This document shows, piece after piece, positions 15,924 to 23,493 of a stretch of 36,948 bases of DNA (the first letter of the stretch is position 1; each line of letters starts with the position of its first letter). The stretch is from Victivallaceae bacterium (GTDB lineage: Bacteria > Verrucomicrobiota > Lentisphaeria > Victivallales > Victivallaceae), in the NCBI GenBank assembly GCA_028691615.1, contig JAQUYX010000010.1:1-36948 (forward strand), given 5' to 3'. The notes beneath the pieces were generated by a model. The model did no database searches, was not told the origin of the DNA, and saw only the letters and a list, made by a program, of their open reading frames with translations. Both the position numbers and the translations under genes were made by a program.

Positions 15924-16460
15924 TCAGAACCTCTTTTCTTTACGCAGGTGAATGATGACCAGTTCGCATGCTTCAAGCGCCTCATAGGTGTGTTCCAGAA
16001 GCGCGTCGAATTGAATGGACATGCCGGAGGATAAAATGCGGCTCTCGCCGGGAAGCTGGAAATGAAGTTTGCCGCGAAGCACCCAGCAAAGTTCGTAGTC
16101 GTCACTGTGCGCTTCGCGCCGGGAGAGCTTGTCGCCCTTGCGCCCCACCGCGTGCATGCAGCGCAAATTGCCGTAATCCACCCGGTCGAAGGTGAAATCT
16201 CCCGAAGTGTAACGCGTGGCGTTCACGCAATGGCTGATGCGATTCTCCGCCAGCGAAACCAGATCGGTCAACGTCAGCCCGAAAACCTTTGCGATCCGGT
16301 ACAATGTGTCCAATTCGGCTTTGCTGCGGTTGCGTTCCAGTTTCGAGATGACGCTTTCGGCCACGCCGCTGGCGGCGGAGAGTTCCGCAATGCTCATGCC
16401 CCGGTTTTTGCGCAGTTCCCGCAAAATCCCGAAATCGCAGACATGTTCCAGATCGTTCAT
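15924..16460 (-). CDS. XRE-cupin transcriptional regulator
   Basis: A 178-residue regulator. Residues about 11-65 are an XRE helix-turn-helix (LRELRKNRGMSIAELSAASG, then AESVISKLERNRSKAELDTL); residues about 90-175 are a cupin sensor domain with SDDYELCWVLRGKLHFQLPG and LLEHTYEALEACELVIIHL. Proteins of this class bind small ligands in the cupin barrel and usually control adjacent catabolic genes and themselves. The start overlaps the flavoprotein stop by 4 nt (ATGA), and the OYE-type gene starts one base after its stop, so all are one transcript. The longer upstream frame lies inside the flavoprotein gene and is rejected. Its likely operator is the palindrome over the operon promoter at 19176-19200. 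Confidence 0.92.
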   Translation of the reverse strand: MNDLEHVCDFGILRELRKNRGMSIAELSAASGVAESVISKLERNRSKAELDTLYRIAKVFGLTLTDLVSLAENRISHCVNATRYTSGDFTFDRVDYGNLRCMHAVGRKGDKLSRREAHSDDYELCWVLRGKLHFQLPGESRILSSGMSIQFDALLEHTYEALEACELVIIHLRKEKRF

Positions 16461-18355
16461 CGGTAGATCTCCTTGTCCCGGTATTCGCGCCAGATCGTTT
16501 CGAACCAGCCGTCGGGAACCGGAACCGGACGGGCCGCCTGCCAGGAGGAGACGCTTTCTCCTTCCGAACGCGGAAGAGTCTCCAACACCTGTTTGCGAAA
16601 TTCCGGGTTTTCCGGAACCATGCGGCAGCGCAAGCGCGGATGAATGCACTCCCCCTTGGAATCGAGAATCGCCGCGCCGCCGCGGGAGCCGACCTTGGAA
16701 TCAATCGTAAAGAGAATCGCTTCCAGATAGGTTTTCTCGGCGAAGAGCAGCGAACGGGTGCGCCAGAGCTGCGCATATTCGCGCCCGGAAAGCCCGGATG
16801 GAAACGCAATTGCGTAACAACGGCGAGCGGCGGCATTCTCCGCCAGCGCGACGGTAATCGAATGGCGTTCGCGGAGAAATCCGCCGACCCGGCTCATGCG
16901 TTCCTGAAGCGCCGCACAGTCGCGCCGCCAATCGCAACGGCAGGAAGTTTGCGTTCCCGGTCGAACCTCCTCCAGAAGGGCCGAGAGAAGTTTGTCCGGG
17001 GCATGTTTTTCCGATTTGTGCGCGGCGATCCACTCCGCCGCCCGAAGCGCGCCGCACTGTCCCGCATTGAGCGCAGTTCCGCCGGGACGGGTTACGCCGT
17101 GAGAACCATTGACTTCCCCAACCGGAAAGAGTCCGGCGATATTCTCCGACTGCCAGAAAGCATCCGCGGCAAGTCCGCCGTTGTTATGCTGGGCGCAAAC
17201 GGCGATTTCAAGCATTTCGCTTGCAAGGTCGATTTGGTGTTCGCGGTAAAGTTCGATGGCCGGGGCGTTGAGCTTTTCCAGCCGCGCCAGCGGTGTCCGG
17301 CCGAGTGCTCCGCTGTGGGTCAGGTACTCCCGGCACTCCTCCGATAGCGCGTCGATCTTCAGATCCGCCGGATCGGTTCGATAGTCGAGGAAAACGCGGC
17401 GTCCGCGTTCCTTGGTCTCCCGGTGGACGAGAATGTCGATCAGCGACGACCCCGGCACATGCCCGGCGGCAAACGGCCACTGATAGCCTTTGAGAAAGAT
17501 CAGATTGTACATTTCCTCGATCGAGTCGAAGGATTCCCGCAGAAATTCGCGTTCCTCCGAACCGTCCGGAGCGGTCGAGACGAAACGCGGCAGAACCTGC
17601 ATGTAACTACCGGAAACATTCCAGCGGAATTGGATCGAGGCAAGACCGAATTGCGATTCCGGCAGATTGCGCGCCTTGGCTCCGGCCTCCAACGCCACAC
17701 CGATTGCGCCGGTATGCCCCTTCGGGTAGACGCTGTCGGCGTAAAGTCCGCCGGGACCGCCAACGGCAAACACGGTGTTTTCCGCATAAACCGTCTCAAA
17801 ACATTCGGAATTGGCCGGAGCGTCGGTATCCGCAAAAATCCCCCCGAAACAGCGGTTCTCCGCGACAAGAAGGCGAATGAGAACACGGTGTTCGACCACT
17901 TCGATTTCCCGCCGCCGCAGTTCAACAATCATTTTCCGGCACATCTCGCGCGACGTATAAGGTCCGCAGCTGGTCGCGCGCCGCCGCGGATCATGGTCAG
18001 TTTTGTATCCGGCGTACTGTCCGTAGTGATCGTGGGGAAACGGCACGCCAAGCCCGGTCAGAAAGAAAAATCCCGCCGGCGACGTCGCCGCCTCCGCCAG
18101 AGCGATGTCTCCATGCACCGCGCCCCCCCGCGCCAGATCGCGGGCCATGCAAATCGGAGAATCCGCCTCGTCACCGTACATGCCAAGTTTGTAGTAAGTT
18201 TGCTTGTCGCTTCCGGCATTGATGCTTGTTCCCATCGCCAGTCCTTCGGTGTAGACCGCCAGAGGCGCGACGCCCAAGGTTTCCAATCGCAGCGCCGAAG
18301 CCAATCCGGCGGCGCCGCTGCCGACAACCAAAGTATGAATGTGACGTTCTTTCAT
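16457..18355 (-). CDS. FAD-dependent oxidoreductase of the fumarate reductase/succinate dehydrogenase flavoprotein superfamily
   Basis: A 632-residue flavoprotein. The FAD dinucleotide motif is at the N-terminus (LVVGSGAAGLASALRLE, residues 9-25). A substrate-cap region follows, and the second FAD region reads NIAGLFPVGEVNGSHGVT then RPGGTALNAGQCG, typical of FAD_binding_2 proteins; CAQHNNGGLAADAFW resembles the H-x-x-GG element before it. The C-terminal about 170 residues, rich in Arg and Cys, are less conserved. There is no signal peptide or haem motif, so it is cytoplasmic. ATG with GGAGA about 10 nt upstream, 17 bp after the SDR gene. Together with the SDR and OYE-like enzymes it suggests stepwise redox conversion of one organic substrate, which I cannot name. 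Confidence 0.88.
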   Translation of the reverse strand: MKERHIHTLVVGSGAAGLASALRLETLGVAPLAVYTEGLAMGTSINAGSDKQTYYKLGMYGDEADSPICMARDLARGGAVHGDIALAEAATSPAGFFFLTGLGVPFPHDHYGQYAGYKTDHDPRRRATSCGPYTSREMCRKMIVELRRREIEVVEHRVLIRLLVAENRCFGGIFADTDAPANSECFETVYAENTVFAVGGPGGLYADSVYPKGHTGAIGVALEAGAKARNLPESQFGLASIQFRWNVSGSYMQVLPRFVSTAPDGSEEREFLRESFDSIEEMYNLIFLKGYQWPFAAGHVPGSSLIDILVHRETKERGRRVFLDYRTDPADLKIDALSEECREYLTHSGALGRTPLARLEKLNAPAIELYREHQIDLASEMLEIAVCAQHNNGGLAADAFWQSENIAGLFPVGEVNGSHGVTRPGGTALNAGQCGALRAAEWIAAHKSEKHAPDKLLSALLEEVRPGTQTSCRCDWRRDCAALQERMSRVGGFLRERHSITVALAENAAARRCYAIAFPSGLSGREYAQLWRTRSLLFAEKTYLEAILFTIDSKVGSRGGAAILDSKGECIHPRLRCRMVPENPEFRKQVLETLPRSEGESVSSWQAARPVPVPDGWFETIWREYRDKEIYR

Positions 18356-18372
18356 TTTGCGTCTTTCTCCGG

Positions 18373-19143
18373 TCAGAAGCGTTCCACCGTCAGTCCGCCG
18401 TCGATATTGATGACCTGCCCGGTCGAATATCCCAGCATCCCGGAGGCCAGCACGGCCACGGCCTTGCCGATATCCTCAGGCATGCCCCAGCGTTTTTGCA
18501 GAGTCAGCCCGTCGGCGATCAACTTGTCGTATTTCGCCGTGACAACCTCGGTCATATCGCTTTTGACAATCCCGGGACGCAATTCGTAGACCGCGATCCC
18601 CTCCTCGGCCAAACGGGCCGCATAAAGTTTGGTCGCCATCGCCACCGCCGCCTTGGAAAGACAATATTCCCCCCGGTTGACACTGGCGTAGACCGCCGAC
18701 ACCGAACCGGTATTGATGATCGCCCGGAAAACCCCGTCGCCGCGGAATTTGCACATCGCCTTCGCAGCCAGCTGCGTCAGGAAAAAGGGTCCTCGCAAAT
18801 TAATTCCCATCACCCGGTCGAAGCTCGCTTCGGACATTTCCAGCAGATCCGCGCGGACATCCGGCGCCACGCCCGCATTGTTCACCAACACGTCAAGCGT
18901 CCCGAATTCCGCGACGAAGTCGCGAATGAGCGCCTCGCGTTCCGCCGCGTCGGAGACGTCGCAGTGAAAGCCTTTGGCGGGAACATGGAATCGCCCCGAC
19001 ACCTCGTCGGCAAATTTCCGCATCTCCCCGGCGTCTCCCCGCCCGCAGAACCCCACGTGAAATCCGCGGCTGGCCAGCTCCAGCACAATCCCCTTGCCGA
19101 TCCCCCTGGTTCCCCCGGTCACAAGAACATTCGATCCAGACAT
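18373..19143 (-). CDS. Short-chain dehydrogenase/reductase, FabG-like
   Basis: A 256-residue classical SDR. It shows the NAD(P)-binding TGGTRGIGKG (residues 9-18), NNAGV, the catalytic Ser of NTGSVSAVYAS, and the Y-x3-K active site in YCLSKAA. ELRPGIVKSDMT after the active site and the ending VINIDGGLTVERF are typical of the 3-oxoacyl-ACP reductase-like group, but many sugar, polyol and sterol dehydrogenases share them. The start has AAGGAGG 5 nt upstream. It is the first gene of the operon, driven by a consensus promoter. It probably interconverts an alcohol and a ketone of the operon's unknown substrate. Confidence 0.93.
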   Translation of the reverse strand: MSGSNVLVTGGTRGIGKGIVLELASRGFHVGFCGRGDAGEMRKFADEVSGRFHVPAKGFHCDVSDAAEREALIRDFVAEFGTLDVLVNNAGVAPDVRADLLEMSEASFDRVMGINLRGPFFLTQLAAKAMCKFRGDGVFRAIINTGSVSAVYASVNRGEYCLSKAAVAMATKLYAARLAEEGIAVYELRPGIVKSDMTEVVTAKYDKLIADGLTLQKRWGMPEDIGKAVAVLASGMLGYSTGQVINIDGGLTVERF

Positions 19144-19175
19144 GAGAGCCTCCTTGATTAAAAATATTCTTTATC

Positions 19176-19200
19176 GCTATATTTTTATATATTATATAGC
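19176..19200. promoter_or_regulatory. Palindromic operator candidate over the SDR operon promoter
   Basis: GCTATAT-N11-ATATAGC is a perfect 7-bp inverted repeat that covers the -10 hexamer and the predicted start site near 19184. A protein bound here would block transcription. The XRE-cupin protein encoded in the same operon is the obvious candidate, by inference. Confidence 0.55.
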
Positions 19201-19219
19201 ATAAAAGAAATATTGTCAA
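19191..19219 (-). promoter_or_regulatory. Consensus sigma-70 promoter of the SDR-FAD-XRE-OYE operon
   Basis: On the minus strand TTGACA and TATAAT, both perfect, are separated by exactly 17 bp. The leader to the ATG at 19143 is about 40 nt. This is the strongest promoter in the window, consistent with a gene set held off by a repressor. Confidence 0.85.
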
Positions 19220-19299
19220 GAGGCATTCGCTCCTTTTTGCAAAAAAACTTTTGAAACGGAAAACAGCCGGTTCTGAAAATACCGGATGCGAGATGGAAA

Positions 19300-19326
19300 A
19301 ACCTTTTAAGGAAAGGTTCTTTCCTT
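19300..19326 (-). terminator. Overlapping hairpins, probable terminator of the tolC-def operon
   Basis: Read on the minus strand, AAGGAAAG-aac-CTTTCCTT overlaps a second hairpin AACCTTT-N5-AAAGGTT that is followed by TTTTT. The two stems cannot form together. The second is terminator-like for the transcript that ends with the D123-like gene (stop at 19448). Confidence 0.5.
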
Positions 19327-19370
19327 CTCGCGCTCTTCCTTTTCCAAACCTTTTTTGAGTCTCATGGATC

Positions 19371-19388
19371 CAGTTGGCAAGCCAACTG
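19371..19388. repeat. Perfect inverted repeat with 8-bp arms
   Basis: CAGTTGGC-aa-GCCAACTG, extended by GAT/ATC after one mismatch on each side. There is no T-run directly after it on either strand. It may be an operator or an RNA hairpin 60 nt after the D123-like gene. The rest of the 19144-19447 gap holds the SDR promoter and the hairpins listed above. Confidence 0.6.
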
Positions 19389-19447
19389 AATCAATGTGAG
19401 AATTGTTCAATCGCAGAATGTCGATTCCGCCGCAAGACACGGCGCGA

Positions 19448-20173
19448 CTAAAAAGAGACCCGCACCTCGCCGGAAATTTTCATCGGCGGCGGCATCAGCA
19501 CAATGCCTTGCGGTTTCTCCCAATCCCGGTCCCATGTGTGCAACAGCAGCGGATTGGTCGGCGGGCCCCAGGGATTCAGATCAATGACCAGAATCTCATC
19601 GCTCGCAGTGAAATAAATGTCCATCACCAGCGTTTTCACCGGCAGCATCCAGATGATCTCGCCAACAAAGTTGCGCGCCAGATCGTAAAACTTGTCCTTG
19701 ACTCCCTCCAGACGGCGGAAGTGACGCAGCAGATAATACTGGCTCATGGCAAAAAGCTTTCCGTCCTTGATGAAAAGGCGGAATTCCCGCGTGCGATTCA
19801 TGTGCCGGTAAGGACGGATGCAGACATACTCCACTTCTCCGCGTTCCGCACTGGCGCGAACCTTGGCGCTTCTCGCCAGAAATTTCCACGCGCTCTCCGG
19901 AGAAAAAACCGCGCCGTGCTTGGCCTCGAACCGCTCGGTGTCGGTCGGCGCGCACTTATCCACCGTGACAAAGCAATTGCCGGGGATCGACGCCATCGGG
20001 TGACGCATCAATTTGATCGCCTCGGACACCGGAGACCCCCGGAATCCGCGTTCTTCGCCATTCTTCAATGCCTCAATCGCCTCGCTGGAGAGTTTGACGA
20101 ACGATGTCAGAAATGTCCGTCCCGCCAGCACCGGATACCACACCGGAATCCGGAAAAAATCATTGGAATCCAT
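19448..20173 (-). CDS. D123/Cdc123-family ATP-grasp-like protein
   Basis: A 241-residue protein that I match to the D123 (Cdc123) family by motif order: an N-terminal WYP (12-14), NCFVTVDKCAPTDTERF (67-83) in place of the family's S/NKSAPKDA element, IRPYRHMNRTREFRLFIKDG (119-138) then KLFAMSQYY, and VMDIYF followed by VIDLNPWG (197-204) for the DFNPF metal/ATP motif. In eukaryotes Cdc123 helps assemble translation factor eIF2; bacteria lack eIF2, so its role here must differ. The length is shorter than the roughly 330-residue eukaryotic proteins. Start MDSNDFF has GAGAGG 7 nt upstream and lies one base after the preceding stop. It is the last gene of the tolC-def operon. Confidence 0.7.
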   Translation of the reverse strand: MDSNDFFRIPVWYPVLAGRTFLTSFVKLSSEAIEALKNGEERGFRGSPVSEAIKLMRHPMASIPGNCFVTVDKCAPTDTERFEAKHGAVFSPESAWKFLARSAKVRASAERGEVEYVCIRPYRHMNRTREFRLFIKDGKLFAMSQYYLLRHFRRLEGVKDKFYDLARNFVGEIIWMLPVKTLVMDIYFTASDEILVIDLNPWGPPTNPLLLHTWDRDWEKPQGIVLMPPPMKISGEVRVSF

Positions 20174-20174
20174 T

Positions 20175-21089
20175 TTACGACCTCTCTTCCCCCGGACGCT
20201 CGCTGCGCAGCCTGGCCAGGACAAAAAGCATGAACCCGGCCATTCCCAGGGCGTATATCAAACTATATTCTAAATACGGAAGCTCCAGCAACGTCGCCAG
20301 CGCTCCGACCAACATGGCGGGAAAACCGGCGTAAATCGCCAGCACCGCCATCTTGTTCCGATACGGAAAGCTTTCCCAGCGCCGCGTCGAAAACATCAGC
20401 ACCAGAGCAAACATCATACTCAATAATAACGCCGGAATCCAAAAAGTCAATCCAAATGTCGCCCAGAAGAGGAGAAAGAGTGCAATTTTTGCACCTTTGG
20501 CCAATTCGTCGAAGCCAACGGTTTCCCCCTGAAATTTCTCCGGCATCGGCACTTTTGCGCTTTTTCGGAAACTTTCGGCCACCTCCTCGCGCAGATCCTT
20601 CTCATCGGAAATCTCCGGGGAATCCGGCATTCCGAACGGGGAAGTCGCCTGCACCAAATAATCCCGCCCTTCCCGGTTCAGCCCCAGAAAGAAGAACTTC
20701 TTCGGCGTCCAGATCGTCAGCACCTCCCCCGGCTTCGGCAGCGGATACATCGTCTTGGCCTCCGGCGTCCGGGGCAAATACCAGATGCTGAATTTTCCGT
20801 CCTGCACAAAATGCTCGGACTCCGGGTTGCGCTCCGGCCTCAACCCCGCCTTCGTCATTTCAATACGTCCGAAATTTTCCCGCAGAAGATCGGACATCCG
20901 ATCCAGCGCAGGGGCGGTTTTGCGCAGCGACGCCGCCCCCATCATCCCCCCCAGCAGCACGGATAACAACAACAAATGCCACAACGCCCTCAACAAACTT
21001 TGTCCGGTCAGACGGACAAAAATATCCGTTCCGGTACAGCAGCCAACAATCGCTTCCCAGAACCCGATTTTCTTCTTCTTTTCGTCCAT
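20175..21089 (-). CDS. DUF1189-like membrane protein
   Basis: A protein of about 304 residues with one membrane helix near the N-terminus (ALWHLLLLSVLLGGMMGAAS), a soluble extracytoplasmic domain of about 120 residues, and a C-terminal group of about four helices. Before the first helix is the sequence TDIFVRLTGQSLLRALWHLL, which recalls the 'F-x-x-L..S.W.A..Y' start of DUF1189 proteins. The assignment is tentative. Two adjacent ATGs exist; the second has the better spacing from GGGGA. It sits between def and the D123-like gene with gaps of about 22 and 1 bp, so the three are co-transcribed. The function is unknown. Confidence 0.6.
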   Translation of the reverse strand: MDEKKKKIGFWEAIVGCCTGTDIFVRLTGQSLLRALWHLLLLSVLLGGMMGAASLRKTAPALDRMSDLLRENFGRIEMTKAGLRPERNPESEHFVQDGKFSIWYLPRTPEAKTMYPLPKPGEVLTIWTPKKFFFLGLNREGRDYLVQATSPFGMPDSPEISDEKDLREEVAESFRKSAKVPMPEKFQGETVGFDELAKGAKIALFLLFWATFGLTFWIPALLLSMMFALVLMFSTRRWESFPYRNKMAVLAIYAGFPAMLVGALATLLELPYLEYSLIYALGMAGFMLFVLARLRSERPGEERS

Positions 21090-21111
21090 CATGGCTTCCC
21101 CGCAGATTGCT

Positions 21112-21693
21112 CTAGCGTCGATTGTAATGATTGCGCATCGCCGTCCGCTCCAGAGCGGAAAGCTCTCCGGCAATCTCTTTGCTCGCGTCCCGCGTCAGGC
21201 GGTCCACAAAAAGTTTGCCGTCCAAGTGATCGATCTCATGCTGAAGACACCGCCCCAGAAGTCCGCCGCATTCACAGGTGATCGTTTCCCCGTCCAGCGT
21301 CGTCGCGCAAAGCTCGACCACCGCCGGGCGCGTCACCGGCGCAAAAATCTCCGGCACACTCAAACACCCCTCCTCGCGCGTCGCCGTCTCCCGCGACGAC
21401 CCGACAATCACCGGATTGACCAGCGTCAACGGCATTCGCGGCAACAGCAGCTCTTCGCCCTTCGAGGTGTACTCCTCCGGCTCCGGAATTTCCAGCACAA
21501 TCAATCGCAACAGCTTCCCCACCTGCGGAGCCGCCAGGCCGATGCCGTCAAATTTCCGCATCAGACGAAGCATCTCCGAGGCCAGAAGGCGCACTTCCTT
21601 GTCCACCAGAGGAACCGGCAGCGCCGGACGGGACAAAACCCCCGAGCCATACAATTTTACGGAATATGATTTTCCCCCGGAAAAAAGTCCCAT
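21112..21693 (-). CDS. def: Peptide deformylase
   Basis: Removes the formyl group from nascent protein N-termini; a cytoplasmic metalloenzyme. All three family motifs are present: GIGLAAPQVG, EEGCLSVPE (metal Cys) and QHEIDHLDGKL (two metal His and catalytic Glu). The length is about 193 residues, normal for the family. Of two in-frame ATGs nine bases apart, the second (21693) is preferred because AGGAG lies 10 nt before it but only 1 nt before the first. It lies 33 bp after the TolC-like gene, an unusual partner; no fmt gene is adjacent. Confidence 0.96.
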   Translation of the reverse strand: MGLFSGGKSYSVKLYGSGVLSRPALPVPLVDKEVRLLASEMLRLMRKFDGIGLAAPQVGKLLRLIVLEIPEPEEYTSKGEELLLPRMPLTLVNPVIVGSSRETATREEGCLSVPEIFAPVTRPAVVELCATTLDGETITCECGGLLGRCLQHEIDHLDGKLFVDRLTRDASKEIAGELSALERTAMRNHYNRR

Positions 21694-21726
21694 GCTTCCC
21701 ATGCTCCTATGCGAACGGATTCGTCG

Positions 21727-23319
21727 TCACTTCTTCTGGACAGAAGCCGGAGTCCCGAGCGTGGCCGCGTTCTCGTTCATATTGGCCGTGTTCTTGCGCT
21801 TCAACGCGACGGAATCCTGCTCGGCTTTCGCCTTTTCCCGGGCTTTTTGCGCCTCTTTCGCGCGGTCGTAGGCCTCCGAGCCGAACGACTCGTTCAAGCT
21901 GTCGTGACCGTGATAAAACCCCGCGACATTCGACGCCGACGCCGCTTCCAGCTGCGCCCGGGCATTGCGGACATTGATGACCGCCGTCGCCAAGGTGCTC
22001 TGCGCGTCAATCAGATCGCGCTGCGCCTCGTTCAGACGGGTGATCTCCGCGCTTCCCGCGTTGAACTCCTCTTCCACCAGATCGCGCTGCTTGCTGGTCA
22101 GTTCCAAAGTCTTCTCGTACAAGCGCGCCTGACGGATGCTCTGCTGGTAATTCTCATGCGCCACACGCACTTCATTGACCACCGAAAGCCACTGCGACAC
22201 CAGAGAATATTCCGTGGCGGCCAGAACCGCTTCCGTCTCCCGGGTCTGATTGTAGCGGATGAAACCATTGAAAATCAGCCATTCGGCCTCCACACCCACG
22301 GCAAAGTTCGGGCCCTTGCCGAAGTAGTCGGTGCCGTACCCGCCGTAAGTATTGTTGGTCGTACCGTATTCGACCGTGCCGTAGCCGCTCACCGTGGGCG
22401 AATAAGCGCTGAAAGACTTATATTTGTTGTAACGCGCGACTTTGACCTGTTCGCGATACCCGGCCAAGTCGGGACGGTTGGAGAGCGCGGTGTCCAGATA
22501 GGTGTCCACCGACGGCAGAATTTCATTCATATCCAGCGTGCGGTCGGGAAACGTGATTCCCGGAGGAAGTTTGCCGTCCGCGTAACCCATAAGCTGCGCC
22601 AGAGAAAAAACCGCGGTCTGGTATTGATAGTCGGCGACAATCTTCGAGTTTTCCGCGTTGTTGACGTAAATTTTGAAGTTGAGCACGTCGCTCAACGGAA
22701 CCGCGCCGTGTTCATGTTTGAGCTCGGTGTCCTTGAGGTTCTTCATCTGGAAGTCCATGTCCTCTTCGGCGATCCGGCGCTTTTCGCGGGCAAGCTGAAT
22801 TTCATTGTACGCGTATGCCACGGAACGGATCAGCAGACGGCAGGCGTCTTCCTCCATCAACTTCTGGTAATTGAACTGCGCGTCGGCAATCTTAACCTTG
22901 AGATAGCGCGCAAATCCGTCGAAAATCAGATAGCTCGCCGTCAGTCCGACCGTGGTCGCAGTGACGTTGGTCTTGCGGGTCAAACCGTCGCTGTCCTGAT
23001 ATCTCCGGCTGTGCGTGTAGTTCAAATTGAAGTAGGCCGACAGCGTCGGGGAATAAGCGCCCAGAGACTGATAGTAAGCCATCTTCGCGGCATTGACCGA
23101 ATGATATGCGGAGATATAATCAGGATTGTTCTTGAGCGCGATATGCTGTGCGGCTTCCAGCGTCAGCTCGGTGATCCCGCGCAACTCGTCGTCGTCGCGG
23201 GCAACCTTGCGGGTGAAAAAGTCCGTGCTCTCCAGTGTCTTCGGCACAGCCGGATAGTTATAGCAACCGCCCAGCACGATTCCCAGTGCGGTGAACAGAA
23301 ACAGGCTTTTTTTCATCAT
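21727..23319 (-). CDS. TolC-like outer-membrane efflux lipoprotein
   Basis: A 530-residue protein of the outer membrane efflux family. The signal peptide MMKKSLFLFTALGIVLGGC ends in a lipobox (LGGC, Cys19), so the mature protein is lipid-anchored. Two homologous halves follow, each with an N-terminal LTLEAAQHIALKNNPDYISAYH-type or TYLDTALSNRPDLAGYREQV-type helix and strand regions (TVGLTASYLIFDGFARY; FAVGVEAEWLIFNGFIRY). This is the duplicated TolC/OprM layout. The C-terminus has an unusual charged, Ala/Lys/Glu-rich tail of about 60 residues. The start is supported by a promoter (23362-23390) and AAGGA 10 nt upstream. No inner-membrane pump or adaptor is encoded nearby, so the substrate is unknown. 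Confidence 0.9.
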   Translation of the reverse strand: MMKKSLFLFTALGIVLGGCYNYPAVPKTLESTDFFTRKVARDDDELRGITELTLEAAQHIALKNNPDYISAYHSVNAAKMAYYQSLGAYSPTLSAYFNLNYTHSRRYQDSDGLTRKTNVTATTVGLTASYLIFDGFARYLKVKIADAQFNYQKLMEEDACRLLIRSVAYAYNEIQLAREKRRIAEEDMDFQMKNLKDTELKHEHGAVPLSDVLNFKIYVNNAENSKIVADYQYQTAVFSLAQLMGYADGKLPPGITFPDRTLDMNEILPSVDTYLDTALSNRPDLAGYREQVKVARYNKYKSFSAYSPTVSGYGTVEYGTTNNTYGGYGTDYFGKGPNFAVGVEAEWLIFNGFIRYNQTRETEAVLAATEYSLVSQWLSVVNEVRVAHENYQQSIRQARLYEKTLELTSKQRDLVEEEFNAGSAEITRLNEAQRDLIDAQSTLATAVINVRNARAQLEAASASNVAGFYHGHDSLNESFGSEAYDRAKEAQKAREKAKAEQDSVALKRKNTANMNENAATLGTPASVQKK

Positions 23320-23361
23320 ACAGCACAATTCCTTGCTTTGATTCAATATGGATATAGATAT

Positions 23362-23390
23362 AATATACACTCTCAAAATAAAAATTGCAA
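23362..23390 (-). promoter_or_regulatory. Promoter of the tolC-def operon
   Basis: On the minus strand TTGCAA and TATATT are 17 bp apart; the start would be near 23355, about 36 nt before the ATG. The same hexamer pair and spacing recur at 25183-25211. Confidence 0.6.
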
Positions 23391-23414
23391 CCCCGCTACC
23401 TCGCTCCCCGCCCC

Positions 23415-23442
23415 GGAAAAAAACGTTTTTCTTGCGTTTTCC
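23415..23442 (-). terminator. Possible terminator after rsmI
   Basis: On the minus strand GGAAAACG-N9-CG-T7-CC can form a short stem ending in a T-run, about 50 nt after the rsmI stop. A second stem, CGGCAC with GTGCCG at 23464-23486, precedes it. The stems are short, so this is a weak call. Confidence 0.35.
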
Positions 23443-23493
23443 GTTTCCGAAACACCGAAGACGCGGCACGCGTTTTGTCCGTGCCGTCCCGTG

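Noticed and set aside
14492-19143. Bile-acid (bai-like) operon, suggested by OYE, SDR and flavoprotein together
   Set aside because: The OYE protein lacks the C-terminal FAD/NAD domain of BaiCD/BaiH, and no CoA ligase, CoA transferase or 7-alpha-dehydratase is present.
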